Below are positions 23,708 to 36,021 of a DNA stretch of 64,000 nucleotides, piece after piece (positions within the stretch are counted from its first letter, which is position 1; each line of letters starts with the position of its first letter). The DNA lies in contig NC_045141.1 of assembly GCF_008831285.2 (NCBI RefSeq), forward strand, positions 23,586,742 to 23,650,741, read 5' to 3'. This DNA is from Nymphaea colorata (Eukaryota; Streptophyta; Magnoliopsida; Nymphaeales; Nymphaeaceae). Position numbers and translations under genes: made by a program. The notes under the pieces are model-generated. The model was not told the DNA's origin. It did not search any database and saw nothing but the letters and a program-made list of their open reading frames with translations.

Positions 23708-26700
23708 TTTGGTTTCTGATTTCCCATTCTGCTCTTCAATGGTCACCGGTTCAACATATTTGTTGAACTTGAGAGGTGACCTGTCGAATAAGGCATGCGT
23801 CTCTTTTGTCTATATGTTCTCCAAGGAGGCTGCATGGAGGGGCAGCATTGGTGACCGATCAAGCATAGTACACTGGCTCTGATAGTTCTGTTATAAAATG
23901 CTACACATCAAGTAGTTTTGTGTAGTAGAGGCAATTTTCGTCCCGATCATTGGTTGTAAGCGTAAGGTTTATCTTCCTCCTTTTTCTGATCATGAAGCAT
24001 GTTGGAGTCGATATTACTAGTATCAGGCTCAGTGAATGGGTAAAGATGCCAGTCATGGAGCAAAAGCCAAATAGAGGATGGCAGTTACACAAATAAGCCG
24101 GAAATTGAGCTGCTGTAGTACAATCTGAGGCATACAGAAAAAGAAAAGAAAGAAAGCTGCAAAGAGAATGAAACTGTAGCTTTAGATAAGAGACTGTATA
24201 TGGTCTATGCGAACATGATCGGCAGACAATGAAGATTGGATTTACAGGGTCAGGAAGTGAATGGAAAAACCTTGCAGGAATTCGCCTGAGGAAATACTTC
24301 CAGAGGGACAATCTTTTTGAAGAAATGGTTTTGATACTTTATCCATGTGATTCCTTTCCCGTGGCTGTGGATATTTAATTGGGAAAAATATTATTGTGTA
24401 TGTCAATCAAAAAGCCTTTTCCTTGTATGAAAGAGATATTATATTGCCACTTGCGTGAATGAAGTCATTCTTTGCATAAATATGTAGTTTCTTATGAATG
24501 ATAAAGCTGTTGACTATCATGTTATTATATCCGAAGCATGAATTTGTTTTGTAGCGATTTTGGTTGGTCCTTTCTGGGATCCCCTTCTTGTTTTCTTATA
24601 ATGTTCTTATCAATGCCGGATCCATTTCTTAATGTACATAATTCCTTATATTTCTGATAATCAAGGTCAGGGGCCTATCCCCCGGCAGGGCTTTTACCAG
24701 ACTTTCTTGCTATACACAGTAAGGTTGCAAAGAATGTTTCTTTTCCGTATGCCGGAACTTCATTCGAGTTTTCGCCTTTGTAACTGTAACTCTTTTCTTT
24801 CCTGTTGTTTTTGTTTAGCAACACGGAAGAACCAAGAGCCCCGAACAGGAAGTCGCAGATGGGTCCTCAAACTGGTAGAGAACTTGAGGCTGAGCCTTTT
24901 ACCCTGCTACTCTGCTGACTGTCTGAGGGTTTAATACTATGCATAGGACTTAGGTTTGCGTAAAGGAGTGATGCCCATGGAAGTCGGCCGTTTCCCTATC
25001 ATAGTTGCCCCGCCTTCAGCCAACAATCGAAAGGCTGGAACCCAAGCTCAGGTTTTCGGAAACCAAGACCTTAAATAAGAGATGCGTGCTTTTTCCTTTT
25101 TTAAGGGCGAGAAGCATTTGTGGATACCACAATTTGCTCATAATGCTTGTGATATTTGAAATATTTTCATGGGTAGGAAGCCATCATACGTCTTAATTGC
25201 ACCCAATCAGAATCATACAGTGGTTGGCAACGCGCCCTCACTTGTCATTCTCCATGATTAGAAATCGACAAAAGATTGGAATGCGATAGTTCGTATTATT
25301 TCCTCCCCGTTGTCATTTTATATTTTGGAGAGCAAAGAAAGAGAATCATGATGTAGTAAGCGGAAGAATAATGCATCATGTGGTAGGCGAAAGCCCAATG
25401 GCTTTCGCTTTCAGTCTTTTTCTTTATACTGGGATTGCACGTTTCTCTTTTCCTCTTCTCATTTATTTTAGGCGCAGAGATGAAATATTTGGCTTCCTGA
25501 TGTCCTTGTCATTGGAAAAAGGCTGACGAAATGAAAACCCACAAAAGTAGTAGAGTGAAGAATCCAATTATGAACAAGGATACTTCGACTGTGATGGAGA
25601 CATGAGCCAACAAACCAATGAAATGAAATGGCTACTCTCATGATGCGATGGAGGGCCTTAGGGTCATGAATTTCCCTTTTTTAACGGCGGATTATGTCAT
25701 TTTGCTGGCCTTTCGTGGGGGGAGAGGGCTCTGTGGCCCATTGCTTTATGTAATTGTGAAGTGTTTGAGCTGCCGGTAAGGGATAACAGTTGTGGGTTTC
25801 CGGCCGGCCGCTACTTGCCAAGGCAGCGGGTTAGGACCAAGTCTAGCCCCGCCCTGTTGGAAGCAAGCAACGCAGATTTTTCTACTCTGTGTGTGTGTGT
25901 GTGTGGGTGGGTGCACATGCTCAGAGGGCATCATCACAAGATATGAGTTTTAACGTAGTACCAAATCAAGATGTGCACTGCCCTTGACCATGCCCAATGT
26001 TCCTTGAGCTCAATGGAGCTTCACCCATGGGATGAAGGCAAGCTCAACTAGTTTAGTTTGGAAGTGATCGACTCACAAAAGCCAGAGGACTCAGGCAGGA
26101 GATTGATATAGAGGTGATGTATCATCGGCAACAATGGCTCCAACCAACCACTTGGTCAACAGGTCACAGATGGGCCTAAGGCCTTCAAATTGGAAAGGGA
26201 CAAGAGTTTTGATGGCGAGATGTTTCTCCTAACGTGATACTTGCAGGTCCCGGTTTCCTGACACAGTTCCCGATAAGAAAAGGAGGTGACATCCGCAAGA
26301 TAAGTTTGAAAGCAATTTTTTTTTGCAAGTGGTAGGAAGAATAGGGAGAAGCTTGGTAAAATATTATAGTTTTAGAACTTTAGCCCTTTTCGAAGGTAAG
26401 CAATTGTAACAGGTGGCATGTACACGCGGCCATGCTGACAGTGGAAGATATTTTCCACTTTCTTGTACGCTGAAGGAAGCCAAGGGTATATATATATATA
26501 TATATATATATGAATTTGACGAACGCACGGGCAACTTGTCTACGTCTTAAACTGCTCTCTAACCCCCAAAGTTCTCGTGCAAACACCAAATTTTCAGCAT
26601 AATTCTGTTCCATTACGATGCAAGCATTTCAGTTTAAAGTTTAAACACAAGATTGAAGGATGGACATCTATACAAATACAACAGCACAACAAGGTACCCA

Positions 26701-29700
26701 ACAGACAATGGTTCAGTCCTAATTCGACATCTGCAAACCACAAAATAATCAATATGAATTGTAAAAAGCTACGCATTTCTATAGATATATAGACACAGAT
26801 GCATATGAATCGCTTCATGCATCTTCAACAAACCATTGCTCTGCGTCAGGCTGAAGAATACAAACAGGGACGGGACCATGAACAGAGGTACTACTCTAAC
26901 AGCAAACAGAAGACCATGAATAGGAAATTGGATCAGAAGCAAGCAAGCAAGCAATCAGGCAAGCTATGAATAAAAAGCAGGTCCAACTGCTAAACCACGA
27001 AAGCACATGGCTCCCTCACATTGCTAATATTCTTCAACCTTCATGAACATCAAGCTCACAAAAGAGTAATGGATGTGTTTGTCCGTGATTTCAAAGTTCA
27101 TCAGCAGATTCATTATTTCTGTTTCTTGGTTAATTGAAGCTAATCATGGGAAGCAATAGCACTCAGCCACACTATAAAAGGAAATGTGTTTACCAGCATA
27201 ACGTGATAAAAATAACCTACTAAGTCAAGCTAATGCAGACATCATAATACACGAGAGGTAAGGTCCAGAGCTTGAACTGGCAGAATTGGAGGTACCTTGG
27301 CTTTTCAACTGAACTGCTGGACAGCCCATGCCCAACAGAAGTTAGCCCTTAAAAATGTATCCCATATATAGCATACAAGGCGCAAGCAACCAGGGGGGGC
27401 ACAAACAGTACAGGACAAGCAAGGGGAAAATTATAATTGGTGTAAAGACGAAGGCTAACAAGTGACAAGTAACAAGAAGGATGACGATGAATCTTAACAG
27501 CAAATAGTCACAAGTACCACGCTCAAGTAACCAAGCCCAATAGGTCTGACATACAAATTCAGCTGGTCACTACTTGACTTCAAGACACCAGTATCCAATG
27601 AACAAACAACAATTTGAATTTTCATCAGAAAGACTGCAACTAAATAATAGACCAACCTTTTCCCTTCTGAGGAATTCCTTGTTGGCTGTTGCTGCAGAGA
27701 TAATAGCCAACATGACTATCAGCTTCATCGAACTTTACTTTGCTTTATCACTTGAATGCCTATCAACACCGCTTAATTCAATCAGGAGTCTCGATTCTTT
27801 TGCTGATCATGCAAAGTGGAATCTTCATCAGCTAGCAACTTTTGACTTTGATGTAGGCCCCCTTATTGGTGATACCTAGTAGACATAAACTTTCTCCGAA
27901 AGAGCTTCAGCTAACACTACCCTTGCAGTGTCGAACCATTTCTTTTAGAACTTGTACAACCTAGTCCTTCCCAAACCTGAGTTCTTCCTGACATTGCGGT
28001 TGACCACCTTCTAACAATGTCTATCAAATAAAAAATATTATGTAGCTATATACTTTTGTCAGTTTAATGTGTTTCTTATACTCTTCGGAATTTGTAGAAT
28101 ATTATGAAAAAACGGTTGTATGGTTAGTCTTTGTAATATGTCAGAGAATGATTCGGTCTTAATCAGAAGAAAGCATGCTTTAAACCAATTAAACGAAGCA
28201 AGTTTTGTTATTCATATACCTGTTTTGGCAGCGTTGAATGCCAAGAAAGACAGGGCATAGATGCCTGCAGAGCTTATGATTTTTTTGTAGTTCGTGATCA
28301 GTAGCATGCTTTCCCAATTGCTAGCTGCTTATATGATTTAAAAACATGTCTGCGAGTGCCACCTTATGCTAATATCATTTTCTGTCAGATTGTGGCAGCA
28401 AGTTGTTTACAGATGCAACTCCTGGGAAAGAAATATAGTTCATTTTACATCTTCTCAGATAATCTGAGACAGAACATTCACATTCTATATGCAATCCCAT
28501 CTCTAGCAGATCTTTTTTGTGGATGACTTCTCAAAATAATATCAAATATCAATGGCAAATTTTGATCGTCATGAAATTCTTATCACTTTGAAAGCATTCA
28601 CATGATGGATTCAGTGCCTCTCGCTTTTCAAAACAGAGGACTTGAAAGATTTGTATCGCTTAACTTCTCTTGTTGTTTGACAAGAAATATGCTAGAATAT
28701 CAGAAGAAAATTCATTCTTCTGTCTAAATTACAATGGGGAAATCACAAGCATATGCATGTACCAGTTGCCAAAGAGCCAGCTGCTCAATCACCTATATGA
28801 TGGAGCGAATAACCTAACTTTGTGTCTTTGCCTCATTGTCTTTGCCTCATAAACCAAAGAACCAGACGCTAATGGTTGCAAGAGGAGGTTTTAGTTAGTG
28901 AACTTTTTATATAGTTATTTCGTTTAATGTGCAAGAGTGAGCTGAGGCAGTTGATTTTTTCTCTGTTATGAATCAGAGAGCAACATCTGTTGTCTTGCCG
29001 TCTTGGTGATATCGGGCTTGGAGTTTTACACGAGATGAGATAAGTTCCAGAAGGAGGTGTAAGGAAGATGGGATTTTCTTCCCTTTGGAGAACCAAAGTA
29101 GATAGAAAATGTATATGTTTATGAAAAGTATATGTTCCTTTACTTGTTAAAGCAGAATGACATTCTGCGTGCTCCAGTTTACCATCTTTAAGTAACCTGA
29201 GATTCCTATCTCTGTTGAGAAAGTTAAAACAACATGTAAAGGTGGATTATTAATGACTTCTAAAATGCTCTGCCCTTATAGTTTTATGAAGGAACTTCTG
29301 GTGCCCTATGTAAGGGATCAGAAAATCAATCAAGCATGAAGGTGAACTAATTTCTTATTAAAAGATGGAAAACTGAACCCAATTCTTCCAGAACAGGAAG
29401 AAGAAGAAGGTGACAAGGCAACTGACCACGGTAGCTCATAAAAAAAGATCAACTATGAGTACAATTGAGGACAAACGACGCATTTCTAGCCAAAAAGTAA
29501 AACCACGATTCAAGTTAATAGAAACTATATACATAAATTCTCCTGCGAGTGACAAACCCAAATAAGTTGCTTCATGAATTCGCTCTCGCAAATGGCCAAT
29601 AATCCAGAGCAGCGGCAACCCAAGAATCAATTCACTCAAAATCAAACACGGGAGACTCGGGGCTTCTTAACACCCACCCACAAGCCATAACCGTTAATAC

Positions 29701-29818
29701 GAACAAGGGAAAGTGGCAGAGAAAACGAAGAAAGAATATCGTTTCCCCCATACAATAGAAAAGAAGAAGAAACTGAAAGGAGACGTCAGACCTCAGCACT
29801 CCACCCATACAGCTTGCG
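23708..29818. other. Six-kilobase intergenic stretch without a supported gene
   Basis: The first few hundred bases are probably 3' UTR of the transporter gene. Microsatellites occur at about 25888-25906 (GT) and 26487-26512 (TA). Open frames at 24632, 25005, 26577, 27574 and 28670 show no family motifs, and I found no consistent exon chain on either strand. Bases 29100-29818, just downstream of the DUF4535-like gene on the minus strand, probably include its 3' UTR. Confidence 0.35.
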
Positions 29819-29989
29819 CTAGTCATCGTCCTTCTTCTTGGGCTTCCGGTAGCTCTCCTCGATGTGTCTGGCCATGAAGATGCCGGTGTCAAAGAGCCGC
29901 TTGATGTTGGGGACGTTATAGTTTTGGGCTATATAAACGCCGCATACGGTGCCGAACATAAACGAGAAGCTGCTCCTGATGATTCCCAT
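29819..29989 (-). CDS. DUF4535/STMP1-like mitochondrial micropeptide, 56 residues
   Basis: The ATG at 29987-29989 opens a 56-residue frame ending in TAG at 29819-29821. It begins MGIIRSSFSFMFGTVCGVYI, a hydrophobic helix, followed by AQNYNVPNIKRLFDTG and a charged tail (EESYRKPKKKDDD). The G-x-x-x-G-x-Y-x-AQNY-x-x-PN signature is that of DUF4535, which includes animal short transmembrane mitochondrial protein 1. Animal members are inner-membrane micropeptides linked to respiratory complexes; the role in plants is not assigned here. The frame extends upstream to an ATG at 30025 (12 extra codons), but the inner start matches the family N-terminus. The GC-rich sequence at 29990-30290 looks like 5' UTR and promoter. 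Confidence 0.85.
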   Translation of the reverse strand: MGIIRSSFSFMFGTVCGVYIAQNYNVPNIKRLFDTGIFMARHIEESYRKPKKKDDD

Positions 29990-30484
29990 CTTCCTCAACG
30001 TATCACTATCGATCGGTACGCACACAAAGGTAGCGAAATTTCTTCCTGCGACCTCTTCTTCTCGTCCCGAGCCCGTCTCCTCCTGCCTTGACGCAGATCA
30101 ATACCACCACCAAAGAGGGGACACATCGATTTAAGCGAGCGCGAGAGAGAGAGAGGGGTCAACGCTAACCGCAGTGGTGACTTCTTCCGCAAGGTTCTGA
30201 CCTCTGAGGAGGCGTAGAACGGATCTGGTGGAGGATCAATCCGAGAAGACTCGTTTCTTAGATTGTCATGGATCAAACCGAAGTTGGAGTACGCCTGATT
30301 TAGCGGGACCTTGATTCACGCTGCAGCAACATCATCAAACGAGCTACAAATACGTCTGAAAAGGTAGCCATTGAACTTATAGATTTATATGATCATCATC
30401 TTATTCTAAACTTTTCACCTCATTTCATTCCCCACACGTTAAATTATAAAATGTTGTTCAAGTTAATAACTTCACAATTTCATT

Positions 30485-30616
30485 GCAAAATCGCCGTATC
30501 GTCAAAATGTTGCTAATTACAAATATGTTCTAAAAGATATCTATGTATATGCAAAATCTCCGTATCGTCAAAATGTTGCTAATTACAAATATGTTGTAAA
30601 AGATATCTATGTATAT
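30485..30616. repeat. Two-copy 66-bp tandem repeat
   Basis: Two adjacent 66-bp units (30485-30550 and 30551-30616) differ at two positions. The unit starts GCAAAATCGCCGTATCGTC, so the duplication is recent. It is not coding. Confidence 0.9.
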
Positions 30617-30924
30617 GCAGCCAAGCACTCTATATGGTCACGCTTCCTAGATGGCCAAGTTCCCTGATCTGGGCGAAGCTTTGAATGTTTCTTTTAAATA
30701 ATATTTTCTGTCTTAGCCACCGATCTCCAAATTGGTTCAAATCCCACCTTCGGAAAAATAAGGGTTGGCTCCTAAATAAAATAAAATGTTTTATAGCTAA
30801 CTAAAAGAGTAAAAACTGTATTCTCCACACCTTCAGTAGTATATCATCCATAATTTCTTCATCGACGTTATAGAAATCTCTGCTGTTGTAGTCTACAGAA
30901 TCCTTTTTGTTGTTAGTCTCTCTT

Positions 30925-31790
30925 GAACAAAACCCAATCTGTTCCAAGTATTTTGGTTCTCAATCGGTGGAAATGATTCTTAATTTGATAGAGATTTTAC
31001 AAAAAATGTTGGCAATTTGGAGCTCCAATTTTATATATGTGCCTGGTGTTAAGCTACTTTCTGCCACATTCTCCCAAATATGTATAGTAAAAATAAAAGT
31101 GGATGTGCTTGGATCTGGCTAGTGGCAGCCGAGCCAGAAATTTTAGCTGGAAGGATACTAATCCAGAACTTCCATGCTTGGAGGGGCACAAATATATGTA
31201 AATAGTTAAATACTTGGAAGCAGCAATGTAAAAATAAAGGTGCTTTGTGGGGCTGGTGTGGGCAATTGCCCACACCAGACCACATGTGGCTCCACCACTG
31301 GATCTGATGTTGAAACCTAAGTTTGTCGCCCCATAAATAGCACTAATATTGTCACAACATAAAATTGCTGCAGAGTTATCTCAATATCCTTCACTGGAAA
31401 TTGTATTCAAGTTAGTTTAGCAGCTGAAGATGCCATTGCCCGACACTTCGCCATTGCACTGGATTGGACAACATTGTTTTGCTTCTTTCCACAGCATAAT
31501 ATGTAGTTAGCTCTAAGAAATGTGCAAAAGCAAGAAGTGAATCTCTGTACATTAGTTGATAGCAGGCCAAATTATCGGAATCAGAGAAGGCTCAGAGGCT
31601 AAATGAACTTTGAGATATAGTTCGAAGGGCCATGTTAATGGTTCATTTAATATATTTAAGAATCCTTTTGACTACTTGTTCATTGCTGAAGAAGGGTCAG
31701 CATTTATACTGGCCGGCTCACATAGTTTACATGAAAAGATATTTCAGGCCTCTTAAGGGTGAGATATTGCAAAGTTTCATGAAAGTCCAC
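30925..31790 (-). mobile_element. Ty1/copia remnant (RT tail and RNase H), interrupted
   Basis: Minus-strand reading gives copia motifs with scattered stops and frame shifts. ETLQYLTLKRPEISFHVNYV is near 31700-31785. AKCRAMASSAAKLT, the counterpart of the usual AEYRAMA segment, is near 31400-31460. CDNISAIYGATNL is near 31310-31360, and SKHIHFYFYYTYLGE is near 31060-31105. A degenerate tail counterpart follows to about 30930. A 181-bp DNA element (31118-31298) sits between the last two blocks. This is a dead fragment; no LTRs were found. Confidence 0.85.
31118..31298. mobile_element. 181-bp nonautonomous hAT-like element with 8-bp TSD
   Basis: The element is flanked by perfect 8-bp direct repeats TGGATCTG (31110-31117 and 31299-31306). 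Its ends are related inverted sequences: left AGTGGCAGCCGAGCC, and the right end reverse-complemented GTGGTGGAGCCACATG. Inside the right end is a self-complementary GTGTGGGCAATTGCCCACAC. It lies within the copia RNase H remnant. An 8-bp TSD is typical of hAT transposons. Related ends occur near 49805-49850 and 53822-53875. Confidence 0.8.
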
Positions 31791-32047
31791 TCCTTTTTTT
31801 TTTTCCACCAAATTCATGAGCCACAAGACAAGCTTTCAATTCTTTGTCTAAAGATCCATCAGATTTCATTTTTAATTGTTTTAAAGACCCATTTAAATCC
31901 GACAATATTCGCCTTGCGTTCATACAATTTAGCAGCAAATATAATTCAACTGCTGCTGCTACGTGTGCCCTCTAAATTGCTTACATCCGTATAATTTAGC
32001 AACAAATAAAAAAAACAATATATTCGACTTTAATTTACAACAACTCA

Positions 32048-32073
32048 AATATATATATATATATATATATATG
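32048..32073. repeat. TA microsatellite
   Basis: A run of about 13 TA units. The surrounding 31800-32370 is AT-rich with no gene. Confidence 0.9.
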
Positions 32074-32369
32074 CACACTTTCTTAAAATAAAACCCAAAA
32101 GTGAAGAAGCCAGTGATCTAAAAGTAGATAACAATATCTGAAGTTAAGTCTAACTAGTTTTGACTTTTCATTTCCAATATGCCTATCTAATAAACGACCA
32201 ATAATTCTAAATTTATATATTCTAACAAGTCAGAAACTTCACACAAAAATTAAGTAATTAGCTAGTTAATAATCGATAATCTCGTTGATGAAAAATACAA
32301 AGTTCATCACCAGATTGCATCGAGACAAACAAAACAAGTTGCAGACCTAGTTAAGCTAGTTTCAATCGA

Positions 32370-33200
32370 GTTGTGCGACTTCCCGTCGAATCAAACCAAG
32401 CTTCAGCCGAGTCGAGTCGAGTTTCAATTATAAATGAGTTCCCCCACTAGGTCAGTCTAAGTAGGGGTGTCAAGTCAAGTCCACAAGTTAACTAGGCGTT
32501 CAAGTTACCGATATATCATTGATGAGAAGAGAAAGAATCTCTTGTCGTACCAAGGTTAAGCCCAAGCTGAAACACAGTCGGGCAAATACTGTCGGATAAG
32601 TGCAAGGTGAAACACAGTGGAAGGAAAACCTTGTATTCTGATAAGATAAGAGGCTGAGTGGGAACTTCCACTACAATAACAAACCCTGCTCATCCAACAC
32701 ACAAGCACCTAAAGAAAGATGTGGTGATTTTTTTTACAACACAGGCTGCACAATGAGCTGAGCCAACTCCGGTTTGACTCGAACTCACTCGAAAAAACTT
32801 GGCTCGTGTTCGGCTCATTTATATAAATGAGCCAATTATAAGCTTATAAAGACACTCAAAACGATAAACGAGTCGGGTTTGAGTTTTAGGAACTTGACTC
32901 AACTCGCAAATCAGTATTCTATATAATATTATCAAAATTGGTTTCATAAGTAGTCATACGAGTCAAATGCTTACACGAGTTAAATGAGTTACATGAATTG
33001 ACGCTTACATGAGTTAATCGAGTTAATGCTTAAAGCTAAATGAGTTAATGCCTAAACAAGTTTTAAATGAGTCGAGTTCGAGCTCGATTTTGTGTAGTCG
33101 AGTTGAGTTCGAGCTTACTATAAGAAGCTCGAGCTCAAGCTTGAGTTTTTTGAGCCGAGTCGAGCTTGACTGAAGCTCACCAAGCCCATGCTCGATTCGG
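32370..33200. repeat. Dispersed repeat rich in GAGTCGAG/AGCTCGAGCT words
   Basis: Two arms, at about 32370-32500 and 32760-33195, are dense in GAGTCGAGTT, CTCGAGCTCAAGCTTGAG and related words. The segment GTAGGGGTGTCAAG at about 32462 resembles the end motif of hAT-like elements. The 83-codon minus-strand open frame inside is repeat-derived and not a gene. Bases 33300-34010 hold nothing I recognise. Confidence 0.55.
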
Positions 33201-34011
33201 CTCGTGTGCAGTCGTAGTATTCCACATAATTTTATTGTGCATGAAAAAACGAGAAAGAGACCTTGGCTGCGCAACCCTAATTTGTTGGGTTTAAAGATAT
33301 GTATTTTTTAATATTTACAAAATTTCTAAATTTTCTTCACCTTTTATCTTTTAATTATAAAAAAGGAGCATTCTTTTATCCAATAAAAAACAATTCCAAT
33401 CTTCCTTGATTCGACGAATTCCCTGACATTATTTGAACAAAATTGCAGGGAGCTTTTTTCAGTACTTGGACATAAAGGGTGCTGTTATTTTCCTGCACCT
33501 TTTTTTTTATCAGAAATTATATAATGTAAAGACGATTGACAAGTTGGGCCAACTGCATTAAGCAATGCATGGTGCATTAATTTTTTTTAACCGAGAGTCG
33601 GTCTAAGACAAAAATTTATACAGAAGTTTAGTTTTATCAGGAATATGGATTTAATTATCTTTCCTTATTTATGTATTAAAAAATATTAAATCTCTTCTTT
33701 ACATTTTAATAGCAAACAGCAGGGCATGTACATCTGTAACACTTTCTATAAAATCACAAAAAAAAAATGCATATTCATGTCGTGTCTGCATCCTCAGATT
33801 CATGTGACAAAGGGGACATGAACAGTTTTAGATCATTAATTTTCCACATACCAAACCAACTTAGATGCCGACCACAGTTTTCGTGGAGGCCGTCCAAGTG
33901 CAAATCCATATTTGGGTCTTGGGGCCAAGCTAAAATTCTTTTTCATGGTATACATGATTAACAAATTTTCAATTGATCATGAACAGTGACCTGCATTTTA
34001 TAGGGCTACTC

Positions 34012-34233
34012 TACATAATTGGACACAAGTTCACTTAAATATCAATATTAAATTAACATTTCTTTATCCACATAATTGGATATAAGTTCACTTAAATATC
34101 AATATTAAATTAACATTTCTTTATCCACATAATTGGACATAAGTCCACCTAAATATCAATATTAGGTTAACATTTCTTTATCCACATAATTGGACATAAG
34201 TTCACCTAAATATCAATATTAAATTAGCATTTC
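34012..34233. repeat. 57-bp tandem array, 3.9 copies
   Basis: Units start at 34012, 34069, 34126 and 34183. Each begins with ACATAATTGGA, contains AAATATCAATATTA, and ends with CATTTCTTTATC. Copies differ at a few positions. The last copy is cut short where a different sequence starts (AAAGAAGAGTG). Confidence 0.95.
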
Positions 34234-35827
34234 AAAGAAGAGTGAACTCTTAACAATTATCTTCCTCCACCTTGCTTGGGTCGGCTTCTCAATATTTACA
34301 CCGCAATTTTGGATCTGTAGTGGAGATGTTCCGTCTCATTGACAAATTAAGATTCTACGCGGCCTCCACCGACTTTGAACTTTAAAAAGTCGGTTGTAAA
34401 ATATGTGGTCGTAGAACTGGCCGTCGCCGGCGGCCGTCACATCTTCCAGTTAATGGGTTCGGATTTTCTTGTCGAAGAAAATTTTGGAGTGAATCGTTTT
34501 TCTTTCTGCCAAGGACATGAGAATCAACGGTTGTGCATGATGTTGAACGTTATTATATGGAACGGTTGAAGATCACACCAAATCAAGAGGATGAGATGGT
34601 GGACGTTGGAGATCGCAACAATTTAGGAATGAAATGGTGGACGTTTCGGATTGAGAGGAATCATAGATTTGGCAACGTTGCTGGTTCTTATCCATTGAAT
34701 CTATAAATACCTTTAAATCATTCACAGTGTACAATGAATATACATCTTGTTTACTCCCTTCATCATCTCTGTTCCTCTCATTTTATCACATGATTAATCT
34801 ACCAGTATATGCAAGGGTTGTATATATGAGTCATGACATCATGAAAGTTGCCTGTCTAATATCTTAAAAAATATATTGCAGAAATAGAATCATAGATGAA
34901 ATTTAGTGAATTTCTTAACCTGTCATGAGCGGTGGAAACCGAACAAGGATGGGAATGCGGTTGGGCAGCCACTTGGGAATCAATCTTTTCCCATGTTACC
35001 ACGGCATTATTTTAGTTTTAAGCATGCTCATACGCCTAATCATATTTTATTTATTTTTCCTCCTTTTTCTTTTGATTTTTTATTGGAAGATTAATATTTG
35101 CGGAGCATGCGGCGCTAATTTTTTTTCCATAATTTTATAAACCTCTTCATTATGCTTTGAATTTCATAATACCATGCCATTGGCTTTTAGGTTGTTCTTT
35201 TTGTTTTCCATGAAGGAAACCACCTAGAGATAAGAAATTTAGTCGCAAGGTGTAAAACCCTCAAAACCATTTCTCCGCCTCTAGGGTTTAAGAAGGAATT
35301 GGCTTCACAAAAGGCCGATGCCACCTAGATTTCTCGCAATATCTGCATACTAGCCATGAGTTCAACCAGTGTACCACACCCCTGGGGTTCAACTGGTGAT
35401 CAACCAAGTACTACATTTATTTGTATACTGCCACAGTAAAGTTTGAACTCATAAGACTTATTTGAGGTCGTTTGGCAGCAAAGACATTTTGTAAGTGGCA
35501 TATTAATATGCCCCATATAACACCAGAACTAATGTTTCATGAATCTAATTCAATTTTTGTGACAGATTCAAGACACATCATGACTTTTGATACCAAATGA
35601 TTCATCAAAAAACATTTGATAAAATTGAAAAACTTTGAGCTCATGACAGCTGCTTATCAGGTAGGACTTTAGTTTCCAATGGTGTTAACTGCAATGCCCG
35701 TGCTTCTCTTGGGGGACAACTTTAAATAATTAAAAAAAAATAAAAATAACATTCAGCAACTTTATACGATCTCTAACAACTGGATTTCAAATTTATGTCA
35801 TAAATGCTACAAATTGTTGACTTATTA

Positions 35828-36021
35828 GTAAGGGTAGAGCCAAGGGGAGGTCGGCAAGGGCCCTAGCCCGGTCCCCATAATCTGTTTTTTATTATTTACA
35901 TGTAAATTTAAAAAAAAAATTACTTATCTTATATAAAAACTTAAACAAATTATATTTCAGCTCCAATCAAAATTTCAAATTCAGTATATCTCATAAAAAA
36001 AATTCTTAGTTTCGCCCCCGA
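35828..36021. repeat. Dispersed element with GAGCC/GGGGG-type ends
   Basis: The left end reads GGGTAGAGCCAAGGGGAGG and the right end TTAGTTTCGCCCCCG, weakly complementary and enclosing AT-rich noncoding sequence. This is the arrangement of a short nonautonomous element. No target-site duplication was confirmed. Flanking regions 34234-35827 and 36022-37200 have no supported gene. Confidence 0.35.

Noticed and set aside
23901-24311. 136-codon minus-strand frame downstream of the transporter gene
   Set aside because: It lies opposite the probable 3' UTR and has no domain or start-context support.
24630-25100. Possible organellar DNA insertion
   Set aside because: Parts read like organellar intergenic sequence, but I could not match any chloroplast or mitochondrial gene.
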